Positions 19,932-26,199 of a stretch of DNA of 64,000 nt are shown piece by piece. The notes beneath the pieces are model-generated. The model saw only the letters and a program-made list of their open reading frames with translations. It ran no database searches and had not been told where the DNA came from. The translations under genes and the position numbers were made by a program. The stretch spans positions 1-64,000 of the IMG/VR virus record IMGVR_UViG_3300047471_000162. One strand, given 5' to 3'. The stretch is from a virus. Positions within the stretch are counted from its first letter, which is position 1. The number at the start of each line of letters is the position of its first letter.

Positions 19932-19970
19932 CGTAAGAACCATATCGATATAATAATCTGGAGGCTATAA

Positions 19971-20183
19971 ATGGGTATCTTCAATCGTGGTGGTGGACCT
20001 TCGGGTACTCCTGCGGAAGAGGATGACACAGTTATCGGTGTTCGTGGTTCGGCCGCTAATAAGGGTCGTGGTAAGGTAACAGCAGAGCGTACTAGATTTG
20101 GTGACTCTACTGTGGATGTAACTTGGGAGAATGGTACTAAGGGAACTTATGCCCAGTGGGAAGTTGCTGGTACTAACATCTAA
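19971..20183 (+). CDS. small hypothetical protein
   Basis: A 70-residue protein starting MGIFNRGGGPSG after GGAGG. A flexible Gly/Pro/acidic N-terminal part is followed by a basic, beta-like half (KVTAERTRFGDSTVDVTWENG). No family recognised. It is followed by a GGGGCGAAAGCCC hairpin before tRNA-Val. Confidence 0.7.
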   Translation: MGIFNRGGGPSGTPAEEDDTVIGVRGSAANKGRGKVTAERTRFGDSTVDVTWENGTKGTYAQWEVAGTNI

Positions 20184-20207
20184 GTAAAACGGGGCGAAAG
20201 CCCTTAT

Positions 20208-20278
20208 GCCCGCTTAGTTCAATGGGAGAACAACGGTTTTACACACCGTTTACGGGGGTTCGATTCCCTCAGTGGGTA
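20208..20278 (+). tRNA. tRNA-Val (TAC)
   Basis: Acceptor GCCCGCT/AGTGGGT, anticodon stem ACGGT/ACCGT with loop TTTACAC, T-arm TTCGATT. Confidence 0.93.
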
Positions 20279-20287
20279 CGCTTTAAT

Positions 20288-20366
20288 GGGGATCATCTGG
20301 ATTCGACTAGCTTTAAAGCCGCATGTCGGACAGGCTAGGAAGGGGGTTCAAATCCCCCGATCTCCA
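20288..20366 (+). ncRNA. ssrA: very short tmRNA-like RNA
   Basis: The 5' end GGGGATCATCTGGATTCGAC matches the conserved tmRNA start and D-loop. Acceptor GGGGATC/GATCTCC includes the G3-U70 alanine identity pair (20290/20363). The T-arm is GGGGG-TTCAAAT-CCCCC. In place of the usual ~250-nt tag and pseudoknot domain, a CTAGC/GCTAG stem (20307-20311/20334-20338), corresponding to tmRNA helix 2, closes over a 22-nt loop with a CCG/CGG mini-hairpin. There is no anticodon arm. It is either a reduced tmRNA or a decayed one; the intact pairing favours the first. Confidence 0.75.
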
Positions 20367-20370
20367 CTTT

Positions 20371-20447
20371 GCTACCAGACCTAAATCACAAGGCGTGGTA
20401 ACGCTCTGCAAAAGCGTTGGTTCGGAGTTCGACTCTCCCTGGTAGCT
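20371..20447 (+). tRNA. tRNA-Cys (GCA)
   Basis: Acceptor GCTACCA/TGGTAGC, anticodon stem ACGCT/AGCGT with loop CTGCAAA, T-arm TTCGACT. It starts 4 nt after the tmRNA-like RNA. Confidence 0.93.
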
Positions 20448-20451
20448 CTTT

Positions 20452-20540
20452 GGAGATGTGGCTGAGTCTGGTCTAAGGCGCTTCACTGCTAATGAAGAGA
20501 CTCCGAAAGGGGTCCGCAGGTTCAAATCCTGTCATCTCCG
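20452..20540 (+). tRNA. tRNA-Ser (GCT)
   Basis: Acceptor GGAGATG/CATCTCC, anticodon stem CTTCA/TGAAG with loop CTGCTAA, long variable arm. Confidence 0.94.
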
Positions 20541-20555
20541 CATTAAGGAGGAAAT

Positions 20556-20708
20556 ATGATGCAAGTAACAAGAGACGTAGAAATTATGTGTCTATGTGGT
20601 AGAAAGAAGACAGTAACTCTCACTTATAGAGATACTACTGATTCTTACTACAGAGAATTAGAGCATGCAAAGCAAACGTTTGCTAGAGCACATAATTGTC
20701 GAGCATAA
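20556..20708 (+). CDS. small hypothetical protein
   Basis: A 50-residue protein starting MMQVTRDVEI after AAGGAGGAAAT; a second ATG follows directly. MCLCGRKK and a late NC could bind a metal. No family recognised. Strong ribosome binding site and position between tRNAs support it. Confidence 0.65.
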   Translation: MMQVTRDVEIMCLCGRKKTVTLTYRDTTDSYYRELEHAKQTFARAHNCRA

Positions 20709-20725
20709 TAACTAGAAGGGCTATA

Positions 20726-20890
20726 ATGGCTAAGCAGTTCAAGCAGGATCAGGAAGTCAAGGTTGCCAGTGCCTATAGGGGTAAGATCCTGGGTAAGGAT
20801 TGGAATAATGACAGTCTGTATCGTGTAGAGCTTTTGGAAGGTCCACAAAAGGGTAAGGTCATTAGCTATACGGTAGATATGCTAAAGTAA
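20726..20890 (+). CDS. small SH3/Tudor-like protein
   Basis: A 54-residue protein (MAKQFKQDQEVKVASAYRGK..). The pattern of a basic turn and short strands (YRVELLEGPQKGKVISYT) resembles small SH3-like barrels; this is a visual guess. GAAGGG lies 9 nt before the ATG. A frame starting at 20696 is longer but lacks that site. Confidence 0.65.
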   Translation: MAKQFKQDQEVKVASAYRGKILGKDWNNDSLYRVELLEGPQKGKVISYTVDMLK

Positions 20891-20914
20891 GTAGTAAGGG
20901 GCTTCGGCCCACCT

Positions 20915-21001
20915 GGAAGCGTCGCATAGTGGTCTAGTGCAGCGTCTTGGAAAGGCGCCAGGGTATCCACTCCCTCATGGGTTCGACTCCCATCGTTTCC
21001 G
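20915..21001 (+). tRNA. tRNA-Ser (GGA)
   Basis: Acceptor GGAAGCG/CGTTTCC, anticodon stem GCGTC/GGCGC with loop TTGGAAA, long variable arm, T-arm TTCGACT. Confidence 0.93.
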
Positions 21002-21010
21002 CTTTACAAT

Positions 21011-21094
21011 GGAGGATCTAACACCGGTGGCGTGGCAGGGTCTTGAAAACCCTACGGTGTAAAAGCCGTGAGCGTTCGAATCGCTCATCCTCCG
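21011..21094 (+). tRNA. tRNA-Ser (TGA)
   Basis: Acceptor GGAGGAT/ATCCTCC, anticodon stem AGGGT/ACCCT with loop CTTGAAA, long variable arm. Confidence 0.93.
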
Positions 21095-21100
21095 CTTTAT

Positions 21101-21187
21101 GGATAGGGTCGTACTAAGGCCAAGTACAGGGGTGCGGTAAGCATCTTGTCCGACGGGACAATGGAGGTTCGAATCCTTCTCTATCCA
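21101..21187 (+). tRNA. tRNA-Tyr (GTA)
   Basis: Acceptor GGATAGG/TCTATCC, anticodon hairpin GGGTG/CATCT with loop CGGTAAG, long variable arm as expected for bacterial Tyr tRNA. Position 33 is G instead of U, which is unusual. Confidence 0.85.
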
Positions 21188-21191
21188 CTTT

Positions 21192-21267
21192 CCTCCTATG
21201 GCCAAGTTTGGTAACGGCGCCCGTCTTATAAGCGGGAGATGCGCAGGTTCAAATCCTGCTGGGAGGA
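21192..21267 (+). tRNA. tRNA-Ile (TAT)
   Basis: Acceptor CCTCCTA/TGGGAGG, anticodon stem CCCGT/GCGGG with loop CTTATAA, T-arm GCAGG/CCTGC. Confidence 0.92.
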
Positions 21268-21283
21268 CTTTATAACTAAATAC

Positions 21284-21355
21284 CCGGAGATCATATAACG
21301 GTTATTATGGCGCTCTGATAAAGCGCTCACGGGAGTTCGACTCTCCCTCCCCGGA
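21284..21355 (+). tRNA. tRNA-Ile (GAT)
   Basis: Acceptor CCGGAGA/TCCCCGG (one mismatch), anticodon stem GCGCT/AGCGC with loop CTGATAA, T-arm GGGAG/CTCCC. Confidence 0.9.
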
Positions 21356-21357
21356 CT

Positions 21358-21428
21358 GTGACTATAGCTCAATGGTAGAGCGCCGCGTTGTGGTCGCGGT
21401 CATGAGGGTTCGATTCCCTCTAGTCACC
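21358..21428 (+). tRNA. tRNA-His (GTG)
   Basis: Acceptor GTGACTA/TAGTCAC, anticodon stem CCGCG/CGCGG with loop TTGTGGT, T-arm TTCGATT. The base before position 1 is T, not the G usually encoded at -1. Confidence 0.92.
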
Positions 21429-21430
21429 CC

Positions 21431-21499
21431 TGCCGTAAGCACAGGGTGCAGGCGGGCCTGTAAAGCCCTTCCATGTGGGTTCGATTCCTACTACGGCAA
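21431..21499 (+). tRNA. tRNA with GTA anticodon, truncated D-arm
   Basis: Acceptor TGCCGTA/TACGGCA, T-arm TTCGATT, anticodon loop CTGTAAA on a GGGC/GCCC stem. The D-arm is GCAC-AGG-GTGC with a 3-nt loop, the same reduction as tRNA-Trp. GTA means Tyr by code but the variable loop is short, so identity is uncertain. Confidence 0.8.
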
Positions 21500-21503
21500 C
21501 TTT

Positions 21504-21534
21504 AAGCTCTATCTATTGATAGAGCTTTTCTTTT
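21504..21534 (+). terminator. strong intrinsic terminator ending the RNA region
   Basis: AAGCTCTATC-TATT-GATAGAGCTT, a perfect 10-bp stem with a 4-nt loop, followed by TTCTTTT. Confidence 0.93.
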
Positions 21535-21564
21535 ACCCTAAACTCGTACCACGAAGGAGTATGC

Positions 21565-21693
21565 ATGATAGATCGAAAGTGCGACGCTGGAGGATATTGT
21601 AAGTGGAAGATTATAAGAGCTATAGATCCTTTTAGTAAGGAAGAGTTTATAGAGGTTGTCTGTAGTAAGTGCGGAGTCACTGGAGAGAAGTGA
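21565..21693 (+). CDS. small zinc-ribbon-like protein
   Basis: A 42-residue protein starting MIDRKCDAGGYC, with CSKCG at its end: two Cys pairs, a likely zinc ribbon. GAAGGAG lies 6 nt upstream. Function unknown. Confidence 0.65.
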   Translation: MIDRKCDAGGYCKWKIIRAIDPFSKEEFIEVVCSKCGVTGEK

Positions 21694-21776
21694 GGATAGT
21701 ATGACGGAAGACAGAGAACCTAACACTACTCGGTGCACTCCATACTTCTAGCGGCTGCACACGGGCCGCTAAGGCT

Positions 21777-21917
21777 GTGTCAGAGGGGCAGGGACCTAAG
21801 ACCATCACCCACCCCGTTACAACGCTCTCAGGGGCCCTTGCAGCCCCTCCTAGGGATAACGCTGAAGGTTACGTAGTCTACTTCCCCGACCTGGACTACC
21901 GTGTCAAGATCAAGTAG
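21777..21917 (+). CDS. possible small protein, GTG start
   Basis: A 46-residue frame beginning at GTG after AAGG and ending VVYFPDLDYRVKIK. The end looks protein-like and the DNA is clearly GC-richer than its surroundings, but the ribosome binding site is weak and the frame is open far upstream. Low certainty. Confidence 0.35.
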   Translation: MSEGQGPKTITHPVTTLSGALAAPPRDNAEGYVVYFPDLDYRVKIK

Positions 21918-22109
21918 GGTGGGCCCCGATGATGTAACTACCATGGGTAACTAACACTAATGGCGGTCTAGCTGCTATTATCTAATCAGAAATAGCACTA
22001 GACCACTATTCTAAACTTATCTGTGACACTCACTTGGAAAACTTATGGGCCTTTTGGTTATAGGCTATTTTTCCATTTATACATAATCTAGACCATAAGT
22101 GAGTCGCAG
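21918..22109. other. intergenic control region with inverted repeats
   Basis: No gene. GGTCTAG/CTAGACC with TGCTATT/AATAGCA inside forms a long hairpin at about 21965-22003. CTGTGACACTCACTT (22020) can pair with AAGTGAGTCGCAG (22097). A TTGGTT-N17-TTATAC or similar weak promoter lies at about 22055-22085. Confidence 0.45.
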
Positions 22110-22466
22110 ATGACTATGCAGCCAGACCAGACCACATCTGAGAGATGGTCATGGGCTGTCCAGAGAGAGCTGGATGGCTTTCAGCGCACTGTGGATAATA
22201 AGTTCGCAGAATTGGCCAATCGAGTAGATAAGAGTGTAAGCACTGTTGAATATGTCGCTGATAAGCGAGCAGTAGATATTCAACGTGATAATATACTTCA
22301 ACATATAGCCGATATAAAAAAAGATTTAGAAGACGAAATAAGAGAGCGTAAGCACGCTCATGAAGAGTATGTGAAATCCAGACAGTCTCAATTCCGCTGG
22401 TTTGTGTCGATGATCATAATCCCGGTAGTGCTAGGTGTCGTACAGCTGGTGATGTCCTCTAAGTAA
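22110..22466 (+). CDS. coiled-coil protein with C-terminal membrane anchor
   Basis: A 118-residue protein: N-terminal coiled coil (VDNKFAELANRVDKSVS.. DIKKDLEDEIRERKHAHEEY) and a single C-terminal membrane segment (FVSMIIIPVVLGVVQLVM) with a short SSK tail. This architecture occurs in XhlA-type holin-like proteins and other phage membrane anchors. A role in lysis is possible but unproven, as it is 8 kb from the endolysin. A second ATG 6 nt in (MQPDQT) is an equal start candidate. Confidence 0.8.
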   Translation: MTMQPDQTTSERWSWAVQRELDGFQRTVDNKFAELANRVDKSVSTVEYVADKRAVDIQRDNILQHIADIKKDLEDEIRERKHAHEEYVKSRQSQFRWFVSMIIIPVVLGVVQLVMSSK

Positions 22467-22469
22467 GTC

Positions 22470-22498
22470 TTGACACAAAGATCTCCGTGGTATATTAT
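22470..22498 (+). promoter_or_regulatory. sigma70-type promoter within an inverted repeat
   Basis: TTGACA, 17-nt spacer, TATTAT. The spacer holds AAGATCTCCGTGG (22478-22490) and its exact complement follows at 22509-22521, so the -10 and start site lie in the loop. This could be an operator, or a hairpin in read-through RNA. It drives the phosphoesterase gene. Confidence 0.85.
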
Positions 22499-22540
22499 CT
22501 TAAATGTGCCACGGAGATCTTATTTATAGAGAGAGGTAAT

Positions 22541-23611
22541 ATGCATATCCAGAGTTACGAGATGTTGGTTGATCTCGCAGATGGCTTTCCATATATCGCG
22601 GCGTATTTGGAAGACACAACCAAGGGTCGTAGAGCTGTAGTTACCCAACTCGATAACTGGGGATATACAGTATCGGAGAAGCTAGTAAGAAAGTATCGAG
22701 ATAATCGTCTCAATGAAAACAATGTCATTCATATGACCGATTATGTAATTGAGCCGCTTACTACAGAGAAGCTTGAAACTTATAAGCCTTTGTTCTCTGA
22801 TGGTACTGAGATGAAGATTACACAAGGCTCAGCTCGTGGATCTAGAACTATTGTGATCATGCCAGATGTACAAGCTCCATTGCACGATCAGAGTCTGGTG
22901 AATAAGTTTGTAGATTTCATCTATGACTTCCAGCCTAACGAAATTGCACAGGTTGGTGATTTCACCGACTCTACAGAGATCAGTCGTTGGGTTCGTGGAA
23001 AGAGGCCAGAGTTTGCAGGAGATCTGCGTAAGGGTTTCCTTGCCGGTCAGGATATTATTGATGATATCCGTGAGGTATTTGATGGTCGATTCCGTATTGT
23101 CAGATCTAACCACGATGACCGCCTAGAGCTGTATATCCAGAACTGTGCTCCTGGCCTTGCTTCTTTCGGAGATTATGAGCTAAGTTTCGAATCCTTGATG
23201 CGATTCAACGATTACGATGTAGAATTTATTCGCGACGGAATGGTTGAACTAATTAAGGATGAATGGATTATGGGACATGGCGATGAGGGATCCCTTTCTC
23301 CTCAGGCTGGTAAGACTGCATTCGGATTGGCAAAGAATAAGTTTGGTGTCAATGTTGTCTGTGGTCACACTCATCGCGCTGGTATGACTAGTGAGTCTTA
23401 TGGCTATAATGGAGAGATTCGTCGTACTTTGACAGGTCTTGAGGTTGGTCACTTCATGGATATACGTCAGGCCAACTATCTGGATAAGAAGGGTGGAACT
23501 GCTAACTGGCAGCAAGCCTTTGGGATCCTGGAGACAATCAACGGAAAGACCTTCCCACATCTGATCACAGTTAATGATGGTAACTTCTCTTTTGAAAGCG
23601 TAATGTACTAA
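22541..23611 (+). CDS. calcineurin-type metallophosphoesterase
   Basis: A 356-residue protein. The first ~100 residues contain a helix-turn-helix-like stretch (AVVTQLDNWGYTVSEKLVRKY). The phosphoesterase core follows with the metal motifs in order: MPDVQAPLHD, VGDFTD, SNHDDR, GHGDEG and VCGHTHRAG. Enzymes of this class hydrolyse phosphomono- or diesters, including in nucleic acids or nucleotides; the substrate is unknown. The ATG at 22541 follows AGAGAGG, and the frame upstream to 22487 overlaps the promoter. It ends next to the start of a small membrane gene. Confidence 0.92.
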   Translation: MHIQSYEMLVDLADGFPYIAAYLEDTTKGRRAVVTQLDNWGYTVSEKLVRKYRDNRLNENNVIHMTDYVIEPLTTEKLETYKPLFSDGTEMKITQGSARGSRTIVIMPDVQAPLHDQSLVNKFVDFIYDFQPNEIAQVGDFTDSTEISRWVRGKRPEFAGDLRKGFLAGQDIIDDIREVFDGRFRIVRSNHDDRLELYIQNCAPGLASFGDYELSFESLMRFNDYDVEFIRDGMVELIKDEWIMGHGDEGSLSPQAGKTAFGLAKNKFGVNVVCGHTHRAGMTSESYGYNGEIRRTLTGLEVGHFMDIRQANYLDKKGGTANWQQAFGILETINGKTFPHLITVNDGNFSFESVMY

Positions 23612-23782
23612 ATGATTGCTCTCGGCTGCGCGTTTATAGTATTGATCGTCTTGGCCGTGAGTGCTGGGATGGCAGGTCTGACTATGGTAGCTCTAGGAGC
23701 TGTTGGTGTTCACGTATCTTTTTGGGTAGCTTGGGCTATCTATATCGTTCTTAGTGCAATATTTAGAGGAGCTACAAAGTAA
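23612..23782 (+). CDS. small membrane protein
   Basis: A 56-residue very hydrophobic protein with two membrane segments (ALGCAFIVLIVLAVSAG and VSFWVAWAIYIVLSAI). It starts at an ATG overlapping the previous stop and ends directly before the ATG of the MazG-like gene. Function unknown. Confidence 0.7.
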   Translation: MIALGCAFIVLIVLAVSAGMAGLTMVALGAVGVHVSFWVAWAIYIVLSAIFRGATK

Positions 23783-24226
23783 ATGAACTATACCCCGATG
23801 AACAATGTCACTGAGTTTCATGACAAGTTTCATAGGGACGGAAAGGGCCGCCATGAGCGGCCTATTTCTGTTTCTATACTCACATCCCGTCTACGTCTTA
23901 TCGTAGAAGAATTTGAAGAAGTGGTTGACGCTATGGAAGGCTATACATTAGTTCTTAAGGAAAAGAATATAGAATCTAAAACTTCTCTACTAATGCATAG
24001 AGCCACTAAGGCACATCTAGCAAAAGAACTGGCAGATCTTCTTTATGTGGTTTACGGAACTGCCGAGGAACTGGGAATCCCCTTGGAGGAGATATTTATA
24101 AAGGTACACCAAAATAATATGGATAAAGTGTGGGATGATGGTACCGTGCACTACAATGACTTTGGTAAAATTATTAAACCACCTACCTACTCACCACCAG
24201 ATATAGAAAGTATCCTCTATGCCTAA
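23783..24226 (+). CDS. MazG-like nucleotide pyrophosphohydrolase
   Basis: A 147-residue all-helical protein of the MazG/phosphoribosyl-ATP pyrophosphohydrolase type. RLIVEEFEEVVDA and LAKELADLLYVVYG give the Glu/Asp metal set (ExxE and ExxD), followed by the typical IKVHQNNMDKV and a KIIKPPTYSPPDI tail seen in phage MazG-like proteins. The enzyme hydrolyses NTPs or dNTPs to monophosphates; in phages it may tune the nucleotide or alarmone pool. It follows the membrane gene without spacing and overlaps the next gene by 8 nt. Confidence 0.9.
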   Translation: MNYTPMNNVTEFHDKFHRDGKGRHERPISVSILTSRLRLIVEEFEEVVDAMEGYTLVLKEKNIESKTSLLMHRATKAHLAKELADLLYVVYGTAEELGIPLEEIFIKVHQNNMDKVWDDGTVHYNDFGKIIKPPTYSPPDIESILYA

Positions 24227-24443
24227 AGAAGAAATTCCGCCACATCTTCAAGCATGGCAAGAGGAGAGTTGGACATATCATGGAGGAACTTACCATGAGG
24301 ATGCCCTTCCAATCTATACTGATTACTGTGTATTTCATGAGGGTAATCATTATCCAGGAGAAGATTGTCCTCATTTTGATCTAGAAGATGAACTGGGTAT
24401 TATTCACGCACCAGGATGGACTGTCCTGGATAATAGAAACTAA
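24219..24443 (+). CDS. hypothetical protein
   Basis: A 74-residue acidic protein rich in His, Trp and Tyr (WTYHGGTYHED, YCVFHEGNHYPGEDCPHF), possibly metal-binding. It overlaps the MazG-like gene by 8 nt. No family recognised. Confidence 0.7.
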   Translation: MPKEEIPPHLQAWQEESWTYHGGTYHEDALPIYTDYCVFHEGNHYPGEDCPHFDLEDELGIIHAPGWTVLDNRN

Positions 24444-24451
24444 GGACTAAC

Positions 24452-24826
24452 ATGACAGATCTATCCACTAATATTGGCTGGACAGCTCAGCATCCTACAT
24501 TATTCGTTCATGATGAGGGTGAGCCGGGTCAAACATTCACAGAGGACCAGTTGCCTCACCCCGATGTACAGCGCGCATCAGGAATCGATCCTGTGCTTTA
24601 TCGCTCTGCTCATGGTCTTATAGTGACTCCTGCTGAAGGACCAATGCCAACCTTCGTAGGTACTGAGACAGGCGTAGCGCCCCATGAGGCCATCCGTGTG
24701 AACGGTAACGTGGAATCCTTCATCAGTGTGCCAGCAGAGTCTGTAGCAGCCTCTGTAGAGCCCTCTGTGGACCTTACTGAGGTACCTGTAGAAGAGGTAG
24801 TTACTCAGTCTGTACCTGCTGAATAA
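24452..24826 (+). CDS. hypothetical acidic protein
   Basis: A 124-residue protein with a low-complexity Val/Glu/Pro/Ser C-terminal third (SVAASVEPSVDLTEVPVEE). The Cys-free, acidic composition suggests a soluble or disordered protein. No family recognised. A good terminator follows immediately, so it closes the phosphoesterase-MazG operon. Confidence 0.75.
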   Translation: MTDLSTNIGWTAQHPTLFVHDEGEPGQTFTEDQLPHPDVQRASGIDPVLYRSAHGLIVTPAEGPMPTFVGTETGVAPHEAIRVNGNVESFISVPAESVAASVEPSVDLTEVPVEEVVTQSVPAE

Positions 24827-24835
24827 TTGCTCCAC

Positions 24836-24880
24836 ATATCCCGGCCGGTATCATAATAGGTACTGGTCGGGATATTTTTA
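24836..24880 (+). terminator. intrinsic terminator
   Basis: ATATCCCGGCC.. pairs with ..GGTCGGGATAT, including GTATC/GGTAC inner pairs, followed by TTTTTATT. Confidence 0.88.
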
Positions 24881-24893
24881 TTGAGGAGAGAGA

Positions 24894-25373
24894 ATGGCGA
24901 GACAAAAAGTAACTAATAGAGTTCCACCAATCACATCTACTAGAAGAGCAGGCTCTGCGTGGGATAGAGAATTCTTAGGGCAGACAACTTATGGTAGACA
25001 AGAACAAACGCCTGTCAACTCCATAATCCCTAATAGAGGATCGTTTGGAGATGCACAGGCGCTACAAAATAATGTAAGACAGAGTCAGGATATTCTTACT
25101 GCTCAAGAAATACAAATGGCGCTGATAGGAAATGACAGACCACTTCTTCCCTATCAACCCACACCAACTATTAATCCAGGAAGACCTAGAACTCTGGCAG
25201 CTGGGTATGATGAAAGAACTCAGACTCTACGAATTAAGTTTCGTGATGGAGAGATCTATGAGTATTACCAAGTACCTCCTTCCGTTTGGTGGAAGTTTCA
25301 AAGAGCACAATCTCCCGGAAGATATATTAATACAGCACTCAATCGATATCCATACTCTCGTGGTCTACTATAA
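24894..25373 (+). CDS. KTSC-domain protein
   Basis: A 159-residue protein. The basic N-terminal ~100 residues look disordered. The C-terminal ~55 residues match a KTSC domain: GYDERTQTLRIKFRDG, YEYYQVPPSVWWKF, and GRYINTALNRYPY. KTSC domains are small, found in phage and bacterial proteins of poorly known, possibly RNA-related function. GAGGAGAGAG precedes the ATG. First gene after the terminator. Confidence 0.85.
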   Translation: MARQKVTNRVPPITSTRRAGSAWDREFLGQTTYGRQEQTPVNSIIPNRGSFGDAQALQNNVRQSQDILTAQEIQMALIGNDRPLLPYQPTPTINPGRPRTLAAGYDERTQTLRIKFRDGEIYEYYQVPPSVWWKFQRAQSPGRYINTALNRYPYSRGLL

Positions 25374-25382
25374 GGAATACTC

Positions 25383-25694
25383 TTGTCGCTAACTAGCACT
25401 ACCCACGATCTAGGAAATTTCTTTTGGCACAGTATCCGGCTAAAGAAAGATTCTCCACTTATCCATAGATTTCCATCCCATGAACCAGAATCTCCTTTTC
25501 GTTGGTCCAAGTCTTGGATATTCAAACTACCCTTTAGTAATCGAGGAATAGTTATGGGTAGGTGGAGAAGTATTAAACGAACAGAAGAAGAAGCTCTCCT
25601 GGCAGCTCTAGCGGGTCGTGATATGGACCTACAAGAATTACCAGAAGAGCAACAGAATAATATTCGACATAACTCACTTTTGGAAACTAAATGA
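25383..25694 (+). CDS. hypothetical protein, TTG start
   Basis: A 103-residue protein starting at TTG with AAGGAAT upstream. Trp/Ser-rich N-terminal half, acidic helical C-terminal half (EEEALLAALAGRDMDLQELPEEQQ). An internal ATG at 25554, also with AGGAAT before it, could give a 46-residue product instead. Ends in an ATGA overlap with the next gene. Confidence 0.65.
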   Translation: MSLTSTTHDLGNFFWHSIRLKKDSPLIHRFPSHEPESPFRWSKSWIFKLPFSNRGIVMGRWRSIKRTEEEALLAALAGRDMDLQELPEEQQNNIRHNSLLETK

Positions 25695-25948
25695 AACTAT
25701 TGAGGCGTAAGGATTCTACTAGTAGTATCCAAAGTGACGCTACTAGAAAACTTCGAAGAGTAGCAGATATTGAGATACTAAGATGGGTTGATAATATCCA
25801 CAGTGGTTTGGGAATGAACGTTCAAGAGCTACGAAAGTCTCTTGGTAATGCTGACCAATCCTTGATCTACTTAGAAGATATTCGTAGAGGAGCTTACTCC
25901 TTATTAGCCGCTATAGAGGTCATGGAAGAAAGAAGACAGATCAATTAG
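25691..25948 (+). CDS. hypothetical helical protein
   Basis: An 85-residue basic then helical protein (MKLLRRKDSTSS.., LEDIRRGAYSLLAAIEVMEE). Coupled to the previous gene by an ATGA overlap. Its end overlaps the end of a leftward gene by 8 nt. No family recognised. Confidence 0.7.
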   Translation: MKLLRRKDSTSSIQSDATRKLRRVADIEILRWVDNIHSGLGMNVQELRKSLGNADQSLIYLEDIRRGAYSLLAAIEVMEERRQIN

Positions 25949-26147
25949 ATAGTTGGGCTATTACTAATACAATAAAATACCCCAGTAGACCTATACCTGT
26001 AAGCAGTATCCCTATTATGAGACTACGCCAGATACGGTCGATAGTACGATTATTATTGAACCAGATCCCAAACCGGGTCTGGTCAATTTTTTGTCCTAGC
26101 CAATAACCTACAAAGGTGGCTAGTGCACTTTTCTCAAAGTCGTTCAT
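25941..26147 (-). CDS. small membrane protein on the opposite strand
   Basis: A 68-residue protein: a charged N terminus, GYWLGQKIDQTRFG, and one C-terminal membrane segment (SLIIGILLTGIGLLGYFIVLVI). AGGGA lies 8 nt before the ATG. It is the only leftward gene in the window after 7.4 kb, sitting between two rightward operons just before the terminase gene. Codon pattern and composition look like its neighbours. Function unknown. Confidence 0.65.
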   Translation of the reverse strand: MNDFEKSALATFVGYWLGQKIDQTRFGIWFNNNRTIDRIWRSLIIGILLTGIGLLGYFIVLVIAQLSN

Positions 26148-26199
26148 GATATATCCCTATAGTAGAATGGCAGTATGTGAAATTATTTAGGAGAATAAT

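Noticed and set aside
8419-21499. Integrase attachment site in a tRNA
   Set aside because: tRNA genes are common attB sites, but no integrase, excisionase or duplicated tRNA end was seen in the window.
21701-21751. A 16-codon ORF after GAGGATAGT
   Set aside because: The ribosome binding site is plausible, but the peptide is too short and featureless to support as a gene.
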